Source: Streptomyces nigrescens (lineage in GTDB: Bacteria > Actinomycetota > Actinomycetes > Streptomycetales > Streptomycetaceae). Taken from it: a stretch of 64,000 bases of DNA. Below are positions 34,674 through 42,898 of the stretch, one piece after another. Where the stretch lies: NCBI GenBank assembly GCA_024349765.1, contig AP026073.1:7750001-7814000 (forward strand), written 5' to 3'. The number at the start of each line of letters is the position of its first letter. Position 1 is the stretch's first letter. Position numbers and translations under genes: made by a program. Under the pieces are notes generated by a model. It was not told the origin of the DNA, made no database searches, and worked only from the letters and a program-made list of their open reading frames with translations.

Positions 34674-35480
34674 TCACCAGGCAGCGGCGTCGCCTGCGTC
34701 CGACTGCCAGTTGGTCACCCACGCGCTGTCGTCGACGTACACCGCGCCGCCCGGCAGCGCCACCTTCGCCGAGCCGCCGACGCTGCCCTTGCCGTCGCGG
34801 CCCGGCAGGCTGACGTACAGCGCGGTCCGCCTGCCGCCGTTGCGGCCGGAGCCGTCCGCCGCGGAGGTCAGCACACCGGCGTAGCCCGACTCGCCGGGCG
34901 CGAGGGTGACCACCGCCTGCGGCCTGCTCTCCGGCAGGTCGGCGAGCGGCGACTGCGCGTTGTCGAAGCGCAGTTTGGGAGCGAAGTAGAGGTCGCAGGT
35001 GGCGCCGGAGGTGTTGGTGGCCACCAGCAGCAGGTGGTTGACCGGCCGTTGCAGCGGCTTGGCGACGATCCGGATCGCCGCGGCGTCACAGGCGGAGTGC
35101 CGTACGTCCGGGGTGCGCCGGCCGTGCCCGGCGGTCCCGCCGGCAGGACGGGCGTCGGTGCCGCCGTCCGCGCCGGGTACGTCGCGCCGTGCGGAGGCCT
35201 GCTGCGCCGCACCGCCGTCGGGCCGGGCACCGCTCCCCGCCTCGCCGGACTCCCTCACCGGCAGCTTGCGGGGCGCACGGGACGCCGAGTCCTCGGCGCC
35301 CTGCGCCGCGGGGTGGAACGGCTTGGCCTCGCTGGTCTGCAGCGGGTTGTCCTGACCGCCGCAGGCGGTGAGGCCGAGGGCGGCCACCGCGGTCAGACCG
35401 GCGGCGGCGATCCGCAGTGTGCCCCGCCGGGCGGCACGGGCGGTGCGAGGGCTGCTGGTGCGGTCCGGACGCTGCGGCAT
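34674..35480 (-). CDS. DUF4232 lipoprotein, second copy
   Basis: A 268-residue lipoprotein with lipobox LGLTAC, C40. A long Pro/Ala/Gly/Asp-rich spacer (about 42-135) precedes a DUF4232 domain (HSACDAAAIRIVAKPL, SGATCDLYFAPKLRFDNAQ, AWVTNWQ). It shares the spaced CDLY/CRLY and VTNW marks with the shorter copy at 31556-32209, so they are paralogues. The ATG at 35480 follows GGGGGAG. It is downstream of the SARP-type regulator gene on the same strand but about 130 bp apart. Confidence 0.85.
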   Translation of the reverse strand: MPQRPDRTSSPRTARAARRGTLRIAAAGLTAVAALGLTACGGQDNPLQTSEAKPFHPAAQGAEDSASRAPRKLPVRESGEAGSGARPDGGAAQQASARRDVPGADGGTDARPAGGTAGHGRRTPDVRHSACDAAAIRIVAKPLQRPVNHLLLVATNTSGATCDLYFAPKLRFDNAQSPLADLPESRPQAVVTLAPGESGYAGVLTSAADGSGRNGGRRTALYVSLPGRDGKGSVGGSAKVALPGGAVYVDDSAWVTNWQSDAGDAAAW

Positions 35481-35613
35481 TGCGGTCTCCCCCGGTTCGG
35501 TCGGTCGATGCCCTCAGGTTGCCGCCCGCCGCTGCCGCGCCACTAACGCCCGCCTAACGTCCGTACCCGCCGACGTCCTTGGCGCCGTACGTCCCTCCCT
35601 GCCGCCCCCGCCG

Positions 35614-37578
35614 CTACGCGCCGCTCCCCCCGCCCTCGCCGCGCTCGTCCCGGGCGAACAGCTGGGTCAGCGTGCTGATCGTGTAGACATCGGTGGCCTC
35701 CTCGTCCACCAGATGCATTTCGGCGAGCCGGTCCAGGCCGTCCTGGGTGCGCTCCGGGTCGTAGCCGGCCAGCGCCGCCGCCACCGCCGCGTTGAGGTGC
35801 CCGTCCGCGCTGGTCGCCAGCGCCGACAGCAGCCGGGCGTCGTCCGCGGAGAGCCGGGCGACGGACATCCGCAGCGCCGCCGCGATCCCGGTGTCCTCCG
35901 CCGACAGCAGCGCCAGCCGCCGCTGTTCGTCGCGCAGTGCGGCCGCGAGCCGGGCCAGCCGCCAGCGCGGCCGGGCGGTCAGCTGGGCGGCCGCGGCCCG
36001 CAGCGCCAGCGGCAGCCCGTCGCACAGGTCGACCAGTTCGCGCGCGGCGGCCGGGTCCTCGGCCACCCGCTCCGGCCCGAGCATGGCGCCGAGCAGCGCC
36101 GCACCCTCCTCGTGGCCGAGTGCCTGGAGGCCCACCGGCCGGGCGCAGTCGGTGGCGACCAGGCCGTCGAGCCGGCTGCGGCTGGTGACGACCGTGGCGC
36201 AGTGCGGCCCGCCGGGGAGCAGCGGCCGTACCTGGGCCGAACTGCGGGCGTTGTCGAGGACGACCAGCAGCCGGCGCTCGGCGACCAGCGAACGGAACAG
36301 CGCGGAGGCGGCCTGCGCCGAGCCGGGGACCTGCTCCTGGGGAGTGCCGAGCGCGAGCAGGAAGTCGCGCAGGATCTCGGCCGGCGCCGCCTCGTCGCCC
36401 TCGCCGAAGCCGCGGAGGTCGGCGAAGAGCTGGCCGTCGGGGAAGGCGTCGGCGTGCAGATGCGCCCACTGCACGGCGCAGGCGGTCTTGCCGACGCCGA
36501 CCGGTCCGGCGACCACCGCGAGCGGACTCTCGCCCGTGGTGCGGTCCATCAAGGCGTCGGTCAGTGCGGCGAGTTGGGGCTCCCGGCCCAGGAAGCGGGC
36601 GGGTGGCCGGGGCAGCAGCCGCGGCGCGGCACCGGTCCGCTCGGCCCCGGCCCCCGTACCGCCCGATACGGGGCCGAAGTCCGGAGCGGCGGCAAGCCCA
36701 CCCTCGGGTCCCGGGCCGTCGGACTCCGACCCCGCCGTGCTCCCGTGCACGGGTGCCCGGCCCCCGCTCGTGGAAGGAGCCGCCTCCCGGCCCCCGCCCG
36801 TCGCCGGCTTCGTCGCGCCCCCGCGCCCGCTGCCCGCCGCCTCGGCGCGCAGGATCTCCTCGTACGCGCCGCGCAGCCGCTCGCCGGGGTCGACGCCCAG
36901 TTCCTCGTTGAGCAGCCGACGGGTGCGGTGGAACCACTCCAGCGCGTCGGACTGCCGCCCGGTGCGGAACAGCGCCCGCATCAGCCCGGCGATCAGTCCT
37001 TCCCGCAACGGGTGGTTGGCGGCCGCGGAGTAGAGGATCGCCACCGCCTGGTCGTGCTCGCCGAGTGCGCCGTGCGCCCGGCCCAGCGCTTCCACGGCCG
37101 CCAGCCGGCGCTCCTCCAGCGCATGCGCGGCGGCCGCGAACGGCGGGCTGGTGACCGTGCCGGTCAGCGCCGGACCGCGCCACAGGCCCAGCGCCTCACG
37201 CAGCAGCGCCACCGCGTCGGCCGGCGCGGCCTCGGGACGGGCCAGTGTCACCAGTTCGCTGAACCGGTGGGCGTCGATCAGCTCCTCCGGCAGCCGCAGC
37301 AGATAGGCGGAGCCGTGTGTGGCCAGCTCGATGCCGTACGCATCGGCGCCGCCCTCGGCGAGCGTGGCGCGCAGCCGGGAGACGTGCCCCTGGACGACCG
37401 TGCGCGCATGCTCGGGCGGCTCGTCCTCCCACAGGGAGTCGATCAACTGCTCCAGCGGAACGGTGGTGTTGGGCTGCAGCAACAGCAGCGCCAGCACACT
37501 GCGCCGTTTTGCGGGGCCGAGCGGCAGCTCCCGGGAGCCGGCCGTCACGGCGATCGGGCCGAGCAGCGAGAAATCCAA
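35614..37578 (-). CDS. SARP/AfsR-like transcriptional regulator with NB-ARC ATPase domain
   Basis: A 654-residue regulator. Order: OmpR-type winged helix (MDFSLLGPIAVTAGSRELPLG to LIDSLWEDEPPEHARTVVQGHVSRLR, 1-95), bacterial transcriptional activation domain (about 100-245), Gly/Pro/Thr-rich linker (250-330), NB-ARC with Walker A GPVGVGKTA near 365 and LLVVLDNARSS, and a winged-helix end. AfsR has the same start but adds TPR repeats, absent here. The start is a TTG behind TGGAGGG, one base after the TGA of the aminopeptidase gene, so translation is coupled. There is no antibiotic cluster nearby; the target is unknown. Confidence 0.9.
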   Translation of the reverse strand: MDFSLLGPIAVTAGSRELPLGPAKRRSVLALLLLQPNTTVPLEQLIDSLWEDEPPEHARTVVQGHVSRLRATLAEGGADAYGIELATHGSAYLLRLPEELIDAHRFSELVTLARPEAAPADAVALLREALGLWRGPALTGTVTSPPFAAAAHALEERRLAAVEALGRAHGALGEHDQAVAILYSAAANHPLREGLIAGLMRALFRTGRQSDALEWFHRTRRLLNEELGVDPGERLRGAYEEILRAEAAGSGRGGATKPATGGGREAAPSTSGGRAPVHGSTAGSESDGPGPEGGLAAAPDFGPVSGGTGAGAERTGAAPRLLPRPPARFLGREPQLAALTDALMDRTTGESPLAVVAGPVGVGKTACAVQWAHLHADAFPDGQLFADLRGFGEGDEAAPAEILRDFLLALGTPQEQVPGSAQAASALFRSLVAERRLLVVLDNARSSAQVRPLLPGGPHCATVVTSRSRLDGLVATDCARPVGLQALGHEEGAALLGAMLGPERVAEDPAAARELVDLCDGLPLALRAAAAQLTARPRWRLARLAAALRDEQRRLALLSAEDTGIAAALRMSVARLSADDARLLSALATSADGHLNAAVAAALAGYDPERTQDGLDRLAEMHLVDEEATDVYTISTLTQLFARDERGEGGGSGA

Positions 37579-37579
37579 C

Positions 37580-38875
37580 TCAGCCCTCCAGGAAGGCCGT
37601 CAGGGCGTTCGCGAGCAGGTAGGGGTCCTCGGCGCCGCACAGTTCGCGGGCCGAGTGCATGGACAGGATCGCCACGCCGATGTCGACGGTAGCGATGCCG
37701 TGCCGGGCCGCGGTGATCGGCCCGATGGTGGTCCCGCACGGCATCGAGTTGTTGGAGACGAAGCTCTGCCACGGCACGTCGGCGCGCTCGCAGGCCGCCG
37801 CGAAGACGGCCCGCCCGCTGCCGTCCGTGGCGTAGCGCTGGTTGACGTTCACCTTGAGGATCGGCCCGCCGTTGGGCATCGGCTGGTGCCCCGGCTCGTG
37901 CCGTTCGCTGTAGTTGGGGTGGACCGCGTGCCCGGTGTCGGACGACAGGCAGATGGTGCCGGCGAAGGCCCGCGCCCGGTCCTCGTACGAGCCGCCGCGG
38001 GCGAACACCGAACGCTCCAGGACCGTGCCGAGCAGCGGTCCGTCGGCGCCGGTGTCGGACTGGCTGCCGTTCTCCTCGTGGTCGAAGGCGGCCAGCACCG
38101 GGATGCTGGTCAGCGCGGAGCCCCGGGCGGCGGCCGCGGTGAGCGCGGCCGTACCGGCGTGCACGGACAGCAGGTTGTCCATCCGCGGCCCGGCGACCAG
38201 TTCGCGGTCGCGGCCCAGATAGGCCGGTGGCTCGATGCTGTGCACCATCAGGTCCCAGCCCTTGATGTCCCCGGCCGGGACGCCGGTCTCCTCGGCGACG
38301 AAGGCGATCAGATCGCCCTCGGCCACCTCGCCCAGGCCCCAGATGGGCGTCATGTGCCGCTGCTTGTCGAGCTTGAGGCCATCGGCGTTGACCGAGCGGT
38401 CGAGGTGCACGGCGAGCTGCGGCACCCGCAGCAGCGCCCGGTCGACGTGGACGAGCCGGTGGGTCCCGTCGGCGAGCGTCACCCGGCCGCTCAGCCCGAG
38501 GTCGCGGTCGAGCCAGGTGTTGAGGAGGGTGCCGCCGTAGATCTCCACGGCGACCTGCCGCCAGCCGCGGGCGCCGGTGTCCGGAATCGGTTTCACCCGC
38601 AGATTGGGAGAGTCGGTGTGAGCCCCGACAATTCGGTACGGAGTCGCCGCGCTCGCGCCCTCGGGGACGTACCAGGCGATGATCGCGCCGCCGCGCAGCA
38701 CATACCGTCCGCCGCTCTCGCCGTCCCAGGCGTCGGTCTCCGCGACCTGCCGGAAACCCGCCTTTTCCAGCCGCTCCGCCGCATTGGCGACCGCGTGGTA
38801 CGGCGACGGACTGGCGGCGAGGAAGGACATCAGGTCGTCGGTGTGGCCGCGATCGAAGCGGGCGGAGTTGGTCAT
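37580..38875 (-). CDS. M18-family aspartyl aminopeptidase
   Basis: Cytosolic metallopeptidase removing N-terminal acidic residues, 431 residues. Metal and catalytic motifs are in place: GAHTDSPNLRVKP near residue 80, RMDNLLS, FDHEENGSQSD, SSDTGHAVHPNY and the C-terminal MPCGTTIGP and IGVAILSMHSARE. The start at 38875 has no Shine-Dalgarno sequence; on the minus strand TATGCT (complement of 38882-38887) lies six bases upstream, a leaderless promoter. It is the first gene of an operon with the SARP-type regulator. Confidence 0.92.
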   Translation of the reverse strand: MTNSARFDRGHTDDLMSFLAASPSPYHAVANAAERLEKAGFRQVAETDAWDGESGGRYVLRGGAIIAWYVPEGASAATPYRIVGAHTDSPNLRVKPIPDTGARGWRQVAVEIYGGTLLNTWLDRDLGLSGRVTLADGTHRLVHVDRALLRVPQLAVHLDRSVNADGLKLDKQRHMTPIWGLGEVAEGDLIAFVAEETGVPAGDIKGWDLMVHSIEPPAYLGRDRELVAGPRMDNLLSVHAGTAALTAAAARGSALTSIPVLAAFDHEENGSQSDTGADGPLLGTVLERSVFARGGSYEDRARAFAGTICLSSDTGHAVHPNYSERHEPGHQPMPNGGPILKVNVNQRYATDGSGRAVFAAACERADVPWQSFVSNNSMPCGTTIGPITAARHGIATVDIGVAILSMHSARELCGAEDPYLLANALTAFLEG

Positions 38876-39188
38876 GGATTCAGCATAAGGAGCCGGGCCC
38901 CGCATTCCCCGTGCGCGTGCGGAGTGACTCCGCTCCCTTCCGGCCACGATTTCTGCATTCCAGAAGGAGAACCCCACTGGAACGAACGATTCCGGTCTGG
39001 CGGACGGGCGGGCCGGGCCGGTACGTGACGAAGCCCGCCTCCCCGGGGGAAGGGAGGCGGGCCACGTCAGTCTGGACGGCTTCCATGAGAGACCTCTAAG
39101 AACTCTGGGAAGAGGTCCTCAGGAAGGCCGCGCGCCCGGGCAGCGGACCCTGCCCCGGAACGCGGCCCCGCCGCTCCCGATCCGTTCC
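38876..39188. other. 313-bp gap with hairpin between acyl-CoA dehydrogenase and aminopeptidase genes
   Basis: Holds a perfect hairpin, GCCCGCCTCCC (39033-39043) and GGGAGGCGGGC (39052-39062), probably ending the leftward acyl-CoA dehydrogenase transcript. A leftward 68-codon frame (39086 to 38880, beginning MEAVQTDVARLPSPGE) has AGAGG before its ATG but reads through the hairpin and overlaps the aminopeptidase promoter, so it is doubtful. The aminopeptidase -10 is at the left end. Confidence 0.45.
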
Positions 39189-41015
39189 TTAGAACGCGGC
39201 CTCGTCGAGCTCCATCAGCGACTGGTCGACCGACTCGGCCAGGCCGCGCTCGACGGAGACGCCCGGCAGGATGTTGTGCGCGAAGAACTTCGCCGCGGCG
39301 ATCTTGCCGGTGTAGAACGGCTTGTCCTTCGCCGAGGCGCCGGCCAGCTTCTCCGCGGCCACCGCCGCGCCCTTGAGGAGGAGGTAGCCGACGACGACGT
39401 CACCGGAGGCCATCAGCAGGCGGGTGGTGTTGAGGCCGACCTTGTAGATGGACTTGACGTCCTGCTCGGTCGCGGCGAGGTCGGTCAGCATGGCGCCGAC
39501 GATCGCCTCCAGGTCGGCGGCGGCCTTGGCCAGCTCGCCGCGGGCCTGCGCCAGCTCCTCGCCACCGGTGTTGTCGGCGAGGAACTTCTTGATCTCCTCG
39601 GACAGCACGGTCAGCGCCTGGCCCTGGTCCCGGACGATCTTCCGGAAGAAGAAGTCCTGGCCCTGGATCGCGGTGGTGCCCTCGTAGAGGGTGTCGATCT
39701 TGGCGTCGCGGATGTACTGCTCGATCGGGTACTCCTGGAGGTACCCGGAGCCACCGAAGGTCTGCAGCGACTGCGCCAGCTGCTCGTAGGACTTCTCCGA
39801 GCCGTAGCCCTTGACGATCGGCAGCAGCAGGTCGTTGAGGCGGTTGGCGGCGCTGGCGTCCTCGCCCGCGGCCTCCTTGGCGATGATCTCGTCCTGGACC
39901 GTGGCGGTGTAGAGCACCAGGGCGCGCATGCCCTCGGCGTACGCCTTCTGCGTCATCAGCGAGCGGCGCACGTCGGGGTGGTGGGTGATGGTGACGCGCG
40001 GCGCGGCCTTGTCGGTGAAGGCCGCCAGGTCGGGACCCTGCACGCGCTCCTTGGCGTACTCCAGGGCGTTGAGGTAGCCGGTGGAGAGCGTGGCGATGGC
40101 CTTCGTGCCGACCATCATCCGCGCGAACTCGATGATCTTGAACATCTGGCGGATGCCGTCGTGCTTCTCACCGAGCAGCCAGCCCTTGGCGGGGTGGTTG
40201 GCGCCGAACGTCATCTCGCAGGTGTTGGAGGCCTTCAGGCCCATCTTGTGCTCGACGTTCGTGGCGTAGACGCCGTTGCGCTCGCCCAGCTCGCCGGTCT
40301 CCCAGTCGAAGTCGTACTTCGGCACGATGAACAGCGACAGGCCCTTGGTGCCCGGGCCGTGGCCCTCGGGGCGGGCGAGGACGAAGTGCACGATGTTCTC
40401 GGACATGTCGTGCTCACCGGAGGTGATGAAGCGCTTGACGCCCTCGATGTGCCAGGAGCCGTCCTCCTGCTGGGTGGCCTTGGTGCGGCCGGCGCCGACG
40501 TCCGAACCGGCGTCCGGCTCGGTCAGCACCATCGTGGAGCCCCACTGCTTCTCGACCATCAGCTGGGCAATGCGGTGCTGCTCCTCGGTGCCCTCGTCGT
40601 GCAGGACGCCGGCGAAGGCGGGGCCGGAGGCATACATCCAGACGGCCGGGTTGGCGCCCAGGATGGTCTCGGCGAAGCCCCACAGCAGGGAGCGCGGCGC
40701 GGTGGTGCCGCCGATCTCCTCCGGGATGCCCAGCCGCCACCACTCGGCGTCCATGTACGCCTGGTAGCTCTTCTTGAACGTGTCGGGGATCGGCGCGGTG
40801 TTGGTGTCCGGGTCGAAGACCGGGGGGTTGCGGTCCGTGTCGGCGAACGACTCGGCGAGCTCGTTCTCCGACAGCCGGGCTATCTCGGACAGCACGCTCT
40901 TGGCGGTGTCGACATCCATCTCCGCGAAGGGTCCGGTGCCGTACACGCTGTCACGGCCCAGCACCTCGAAGAGGTTGAACTCGATGTCGCGGAGATTCGA
41001 CTTGTAGTGGCCCAT
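39189..41015 (-). CDS. FadE5-type acyl-CoA dehydrogenase
   Basis: FAD-dependent first step of fatty-acid beta-oxidation. At 608 residues it belongs to the long FadE5-like group, recognisable by the start [20 protein letters not shown] and by [10 protein letters not shown]. Central motifs: [39 protein letters not shown] and the C-terminal [11 protein letters not shown] and [14 protein letters not shown]; a C-terminal helical extension follows. The start follows ACGGAG. Two abutting palindromes lie upstream. A pirin gene lies some 800 bp away; work on S. ambofaciens, as I recall, showed a pirin binding such a dehydrogenase. Confidence 0.93.
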   Translation of the reverse strand: MGHYKSNLRDIEFNLFEVLGRDSVYGTGPFAEMDVDTAKSVLSEIARLSENELAESFADTDRNPPVFDPDTNTAPIPDTFKKSYQAYMDAEWWRLGIPEEIGGTTAPRSLLWGFAETILGANPAVWMYASGPAFAGVLHDEGTEEQHRIAQLMVEKQWGSTMVLTEPDAGSDVGAGRTKATQQEDGSWHIEGVKRFITSGEHDMSENIVHFVLARPEGHGPGTKGLSLFIVPKYDFDWETGELGERNGVYATNVEHKMGLKASNTCEMTFGANHPAKGWLLGEKHDGIRQMFKIIEFARMMVGTKAIATLSTGYLNALEYAKERVQGPDLAAFTDKAAPRVTITHHPDVRRSLMTQKAYAEGMRALVLYTATVQDEIIAKEAAGEDASAANRLNDLLLPIVKGYGSEKSYEQLAQSLQTFGGSGYLQEYPIEQYIRDAKIDTLYEGTTAIQGQDFFFRKIVRDQGQALTVLSEEIKKFLADNTGGEELAQARGELAKAAADLEAIVGAMLTDLAATEQDVKSIYKVGLNTTRLLMASGDVVVGYLLLKGAAVAAEKLAGASAKDKPFYTGKIAAAKFFAHNILPGVSVERGLAESVDQSLMELDEAAF

Positions 41016-41086
41016 GGGTACGGCTCCGTAAGGGTTCGGGAGAGGACCCCAAGGCTGGGACCTCAGACGCAATACCGGCTAGTAGC

Positions 41087-41109
41087 TAGCATGATGCTAC
41101 CCGCGGGTA
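41087..41109. promoter_or_regulatory. Two overlapping palindromes upstream of the acyl-CoA dehydrogenase gene
   Basis: TAGCAT-G-ATGCTA (41087-41099) overlaps TACCCGCGGGTA (41098-41109); both are perfect. They lie 72-94 bp before the dehydrogenase start, between a possible -35 TTGATT and the -10 region on the minus strand. They are good candidates for a TetR-type operator controlling beta-oxidation. Confidence 0.55.
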
Positions 41110-41183
41110 ATAAGAATCAACCCCTTCCGCCCATCTGTGACGAGCGTCCCCCGGTGCCGCGCCGACTCAGTAGGCTGAGGCGC

Positions 41184-41657
41184 ATGTACGGCTACGACCA
41201 GAACGCGGGTGCCGGGCAGCAGTACGGCGCGCCTCCGCCACCGCCGCAGCAGTCGGCCCCCGGGGGCTACGGCGAACAGCCGCTCTACCCCGAGCCGTCC
41301 CCGCCCTCGCTCGCCGACGCGGTGCGTGCCTTCACCACCGGCTCGATGTCGGCCGAGGACTTCCAGGGCATCTTCTCGACGTCCAAGGTGTACTGCCCGC
41401 GCGGTGACAACCCCGGTTTCCTGGCGCTGCACAACACCCAGCAGCCGGTGATCCCGATGTTCACCTCGCTCAAGGAGCTGCGGCGGTACGCGGGCAAGGA
41501 GTCCAAGTACTTCGTGATCACCGGCGCCGAGGTGCTCGACCTGCTGCCGACCGGCTACGGCTTCGTCCTCGACATGGAGGGCGACCACCGGATGGTCTTC
41601 GACGCCAAGGCCGTGGAGCAGATGGTCGACTTCGCGATGCGGCGGATGTACGGCTGA
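41184..41657 (+). CDS. SseB-like family protein
   Basis: A 157-residue protein. After a Gln/Pro/Gly-rich start (about 1-40) comes an SseB-type N-terminal domain (SLADAVRAFTTGSMSAEDFQGIF, VIPMFTSLKELRRYAG, YFVITGAEVLDLLPTGYGFVLD). In Streptomyces such proteins are of unknown function; the enterobacterial SseB role does not transfer. TAGGCT at 41171-41176 seven bases before the ATG, without a ribosome site, suggests a leaderless transcript. Confidence 0.8.
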   Translation: MYGYDQNAGAGQQYGAPPPPPQQSAPGGYGEQPLYPEPSPPSLADAVRAFTTGSMSAEDFQGIFSTSKVYCPRGDNPGFLALHNTQQPVIPMFTSLKELRRYAGKESKYFVITGAEVLDLLPTGYGFVLDMEGDHRMVFDAKAVEQMVDFAMRRMYG

Positions 41658-41820
41658 GCGCCCCGCGGCGACCGCCCCGGCTTCCTGAACGGCCGGCCGA
41701 CATGCTCGGCCGGCCGTCTTCTTTGCTCCTGTGACCTGCGAAAACGCGGGCGGGAATGCCGCATGCCTTGCAGGTTGTTCAGCATTCAACTAAGTTTGGT
41801 GAGCGACCGAGGAGGCCGTC

Positions 41821-42774
41821 ATGCCCGCTGTGACCGTAGAGAACCCGCTGACCCTGCCCCGTGTGGCGGCACCCGCCGCGGCGCAGGCCCGTCCCGTGCT
41901 GGGCGTCGCCACCGCGCCGAGCGGATTCGAAGGCGAAGGCTTCCCGGTGCGCCGGGCCTTCGCCGGCATCGACTACAAGCACCTCGACCCGTTCATCATG
42001 ATGGATCAGATGGGCGAGGTGGAGTACGCGCCCGGAGAGCCCAAGGGCACGCCCTGGCACCCGCACCGCGGCTTCGAGACCGTCACGTACCTGATCGACG
42101 GCACGTTCGTGCACCGTGACTCGCACGGCGGCGGTGGGGTCATCAACGGCGGTGACACGCAGTGGATGACGGCGGGCTCCGGTCTGCTGCACATCGAGGC
42201 GCCGCCGGAGTCGCTGGTCATGTCCGGCGGTCTCTTCCACGGCCTCCAGCTGTGGGTCAACCTGCCGAAGAGCGACAAGATGATGGCCCCCCGCTACCAG
42301 GACATCGGCGGCGGCCAGGTCAAGCTGCTGACCTCCGCCGACGGCGGGGCGCTGCTGCGCCTGATCGCCGGTGACATCGACGGCCACCACGGGCCGGGCG
42401 TCACGCACACGCCGATCACGATGATGCATGTGACGGTGAATCCCGGTGCCGAGCTGACCCTCCCCTGGCGCAAGGATTTCAACGCCCTCGCCTACGCCCT
42501 GGCCGGGCGCGGCACCGCCGGTGCGGACGGGCGCCCGTTCCGCATGGGCCAGGCGGTGGTGTTCGGAGCCGGCGACTCGCTCACGATCCGGGCGGACGAG
42601 ACCCAGGAGTCACGCAGCCCGAACTTCGAGGTGGTGCTGCTGGGCGGGCTGCCGATCCGCGAGCCGATGATGCACTACGGCCCGTTCGTGATGAACACCC
42701 ACGCCGAACTGGCCCAGGCCTTCGAGGACTTCCAGGCCGGCCGGCTCGGCACGATCCCCGCCGGGGAGCACTGA
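41821..42774 (+). CDS. Pirin-family protein
   Basis: A 317-residue bicupin. The N-terminal cupin has the pirin iron ligands in HPHRGFETVTYLIDG and the glutamate in HIEAPPES; GLQLWVNLP follows, and the C-terminal cupin is present. Pirins act as redox-sensing regulators or quercetinases. The start follows GAGGAGG. The promoter region contains the AT-rich stretch GTTGTTCAGCATTCAAC and palindrome AACTAAGTT. Position near an acyl-CoA dehydrogenase gene fits a role in tuning beta-oxidation, which is inferred. A long hairpin of two parS sites follows. Confidence 0.93.
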   Translation: MPAVTVENPLTLPRVAAPAAAQARPVLGVATAPSGFEGEGFPVRRAFAGIDYKHLDPFIMMDQMGEVEYAPGEPKGTPWHPHRGFETVTYLIDGTFVHRDSHGGGGVINGGDTQWMTAGSGLLHIEAPPESLVMSGGLFHGLQLWVNLPKSDKMMAPRYQDIGGGQVKLLTSADGGALLRLIAGDIDGHHGPGVTHTPITMMHVTVNPGAELTLPWRKDFNALAYALAGRGTAGADGRPFRMGQAVVFGAGDSLTIRADETQESRSPNFEVVLLGGLPIREPMMHYGPFVMNTHAELAQAFEDFQAGRLGTIPAGEH

Positions 42775-42797
42775 CCCGGCGTCGGACGTCGTGACGA

Positions 42798-42846
42798 GAG
42801 GCGGTGTTTCACGTGAAACGAGGTGTTTCACGTGAAACACCGCCTC
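42798..42846. other. Pair of parS sites forming a 22-bp perfect hairpin
   Basis: parS cores at 42806-42819 and 42825-42838 are extended by GAGGCGGT on the left and ACCGCCTC on the right. Arms 42798-42819 and 42825-42846 are exact reverse complements over 22 bp with a five-base loop GAGGT. It starts 23 bp after the pirin stop, so it is also a strong candidate terminator. Confidence 0.92.
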
Positions 42847-42898
42847 CGGCGCGTTCCCCCGCCCGTTTCCGGACCGTGCGCCATGGTGGACTGTCCGG

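Noticed and set aside
35614-37578. Pathway regulator of an antibiotic cluster
   Set aside because: No biosynthetic genes lie in the window; neighbours are housekeeping or envelope genes.
38880-39086. Leftward 68-codon gene after the acyl-CoA dehydrogenase
   Set aside because: It reads through a perfect hairpin and overlaps the aminopeptidase promoter; kept only as a note.
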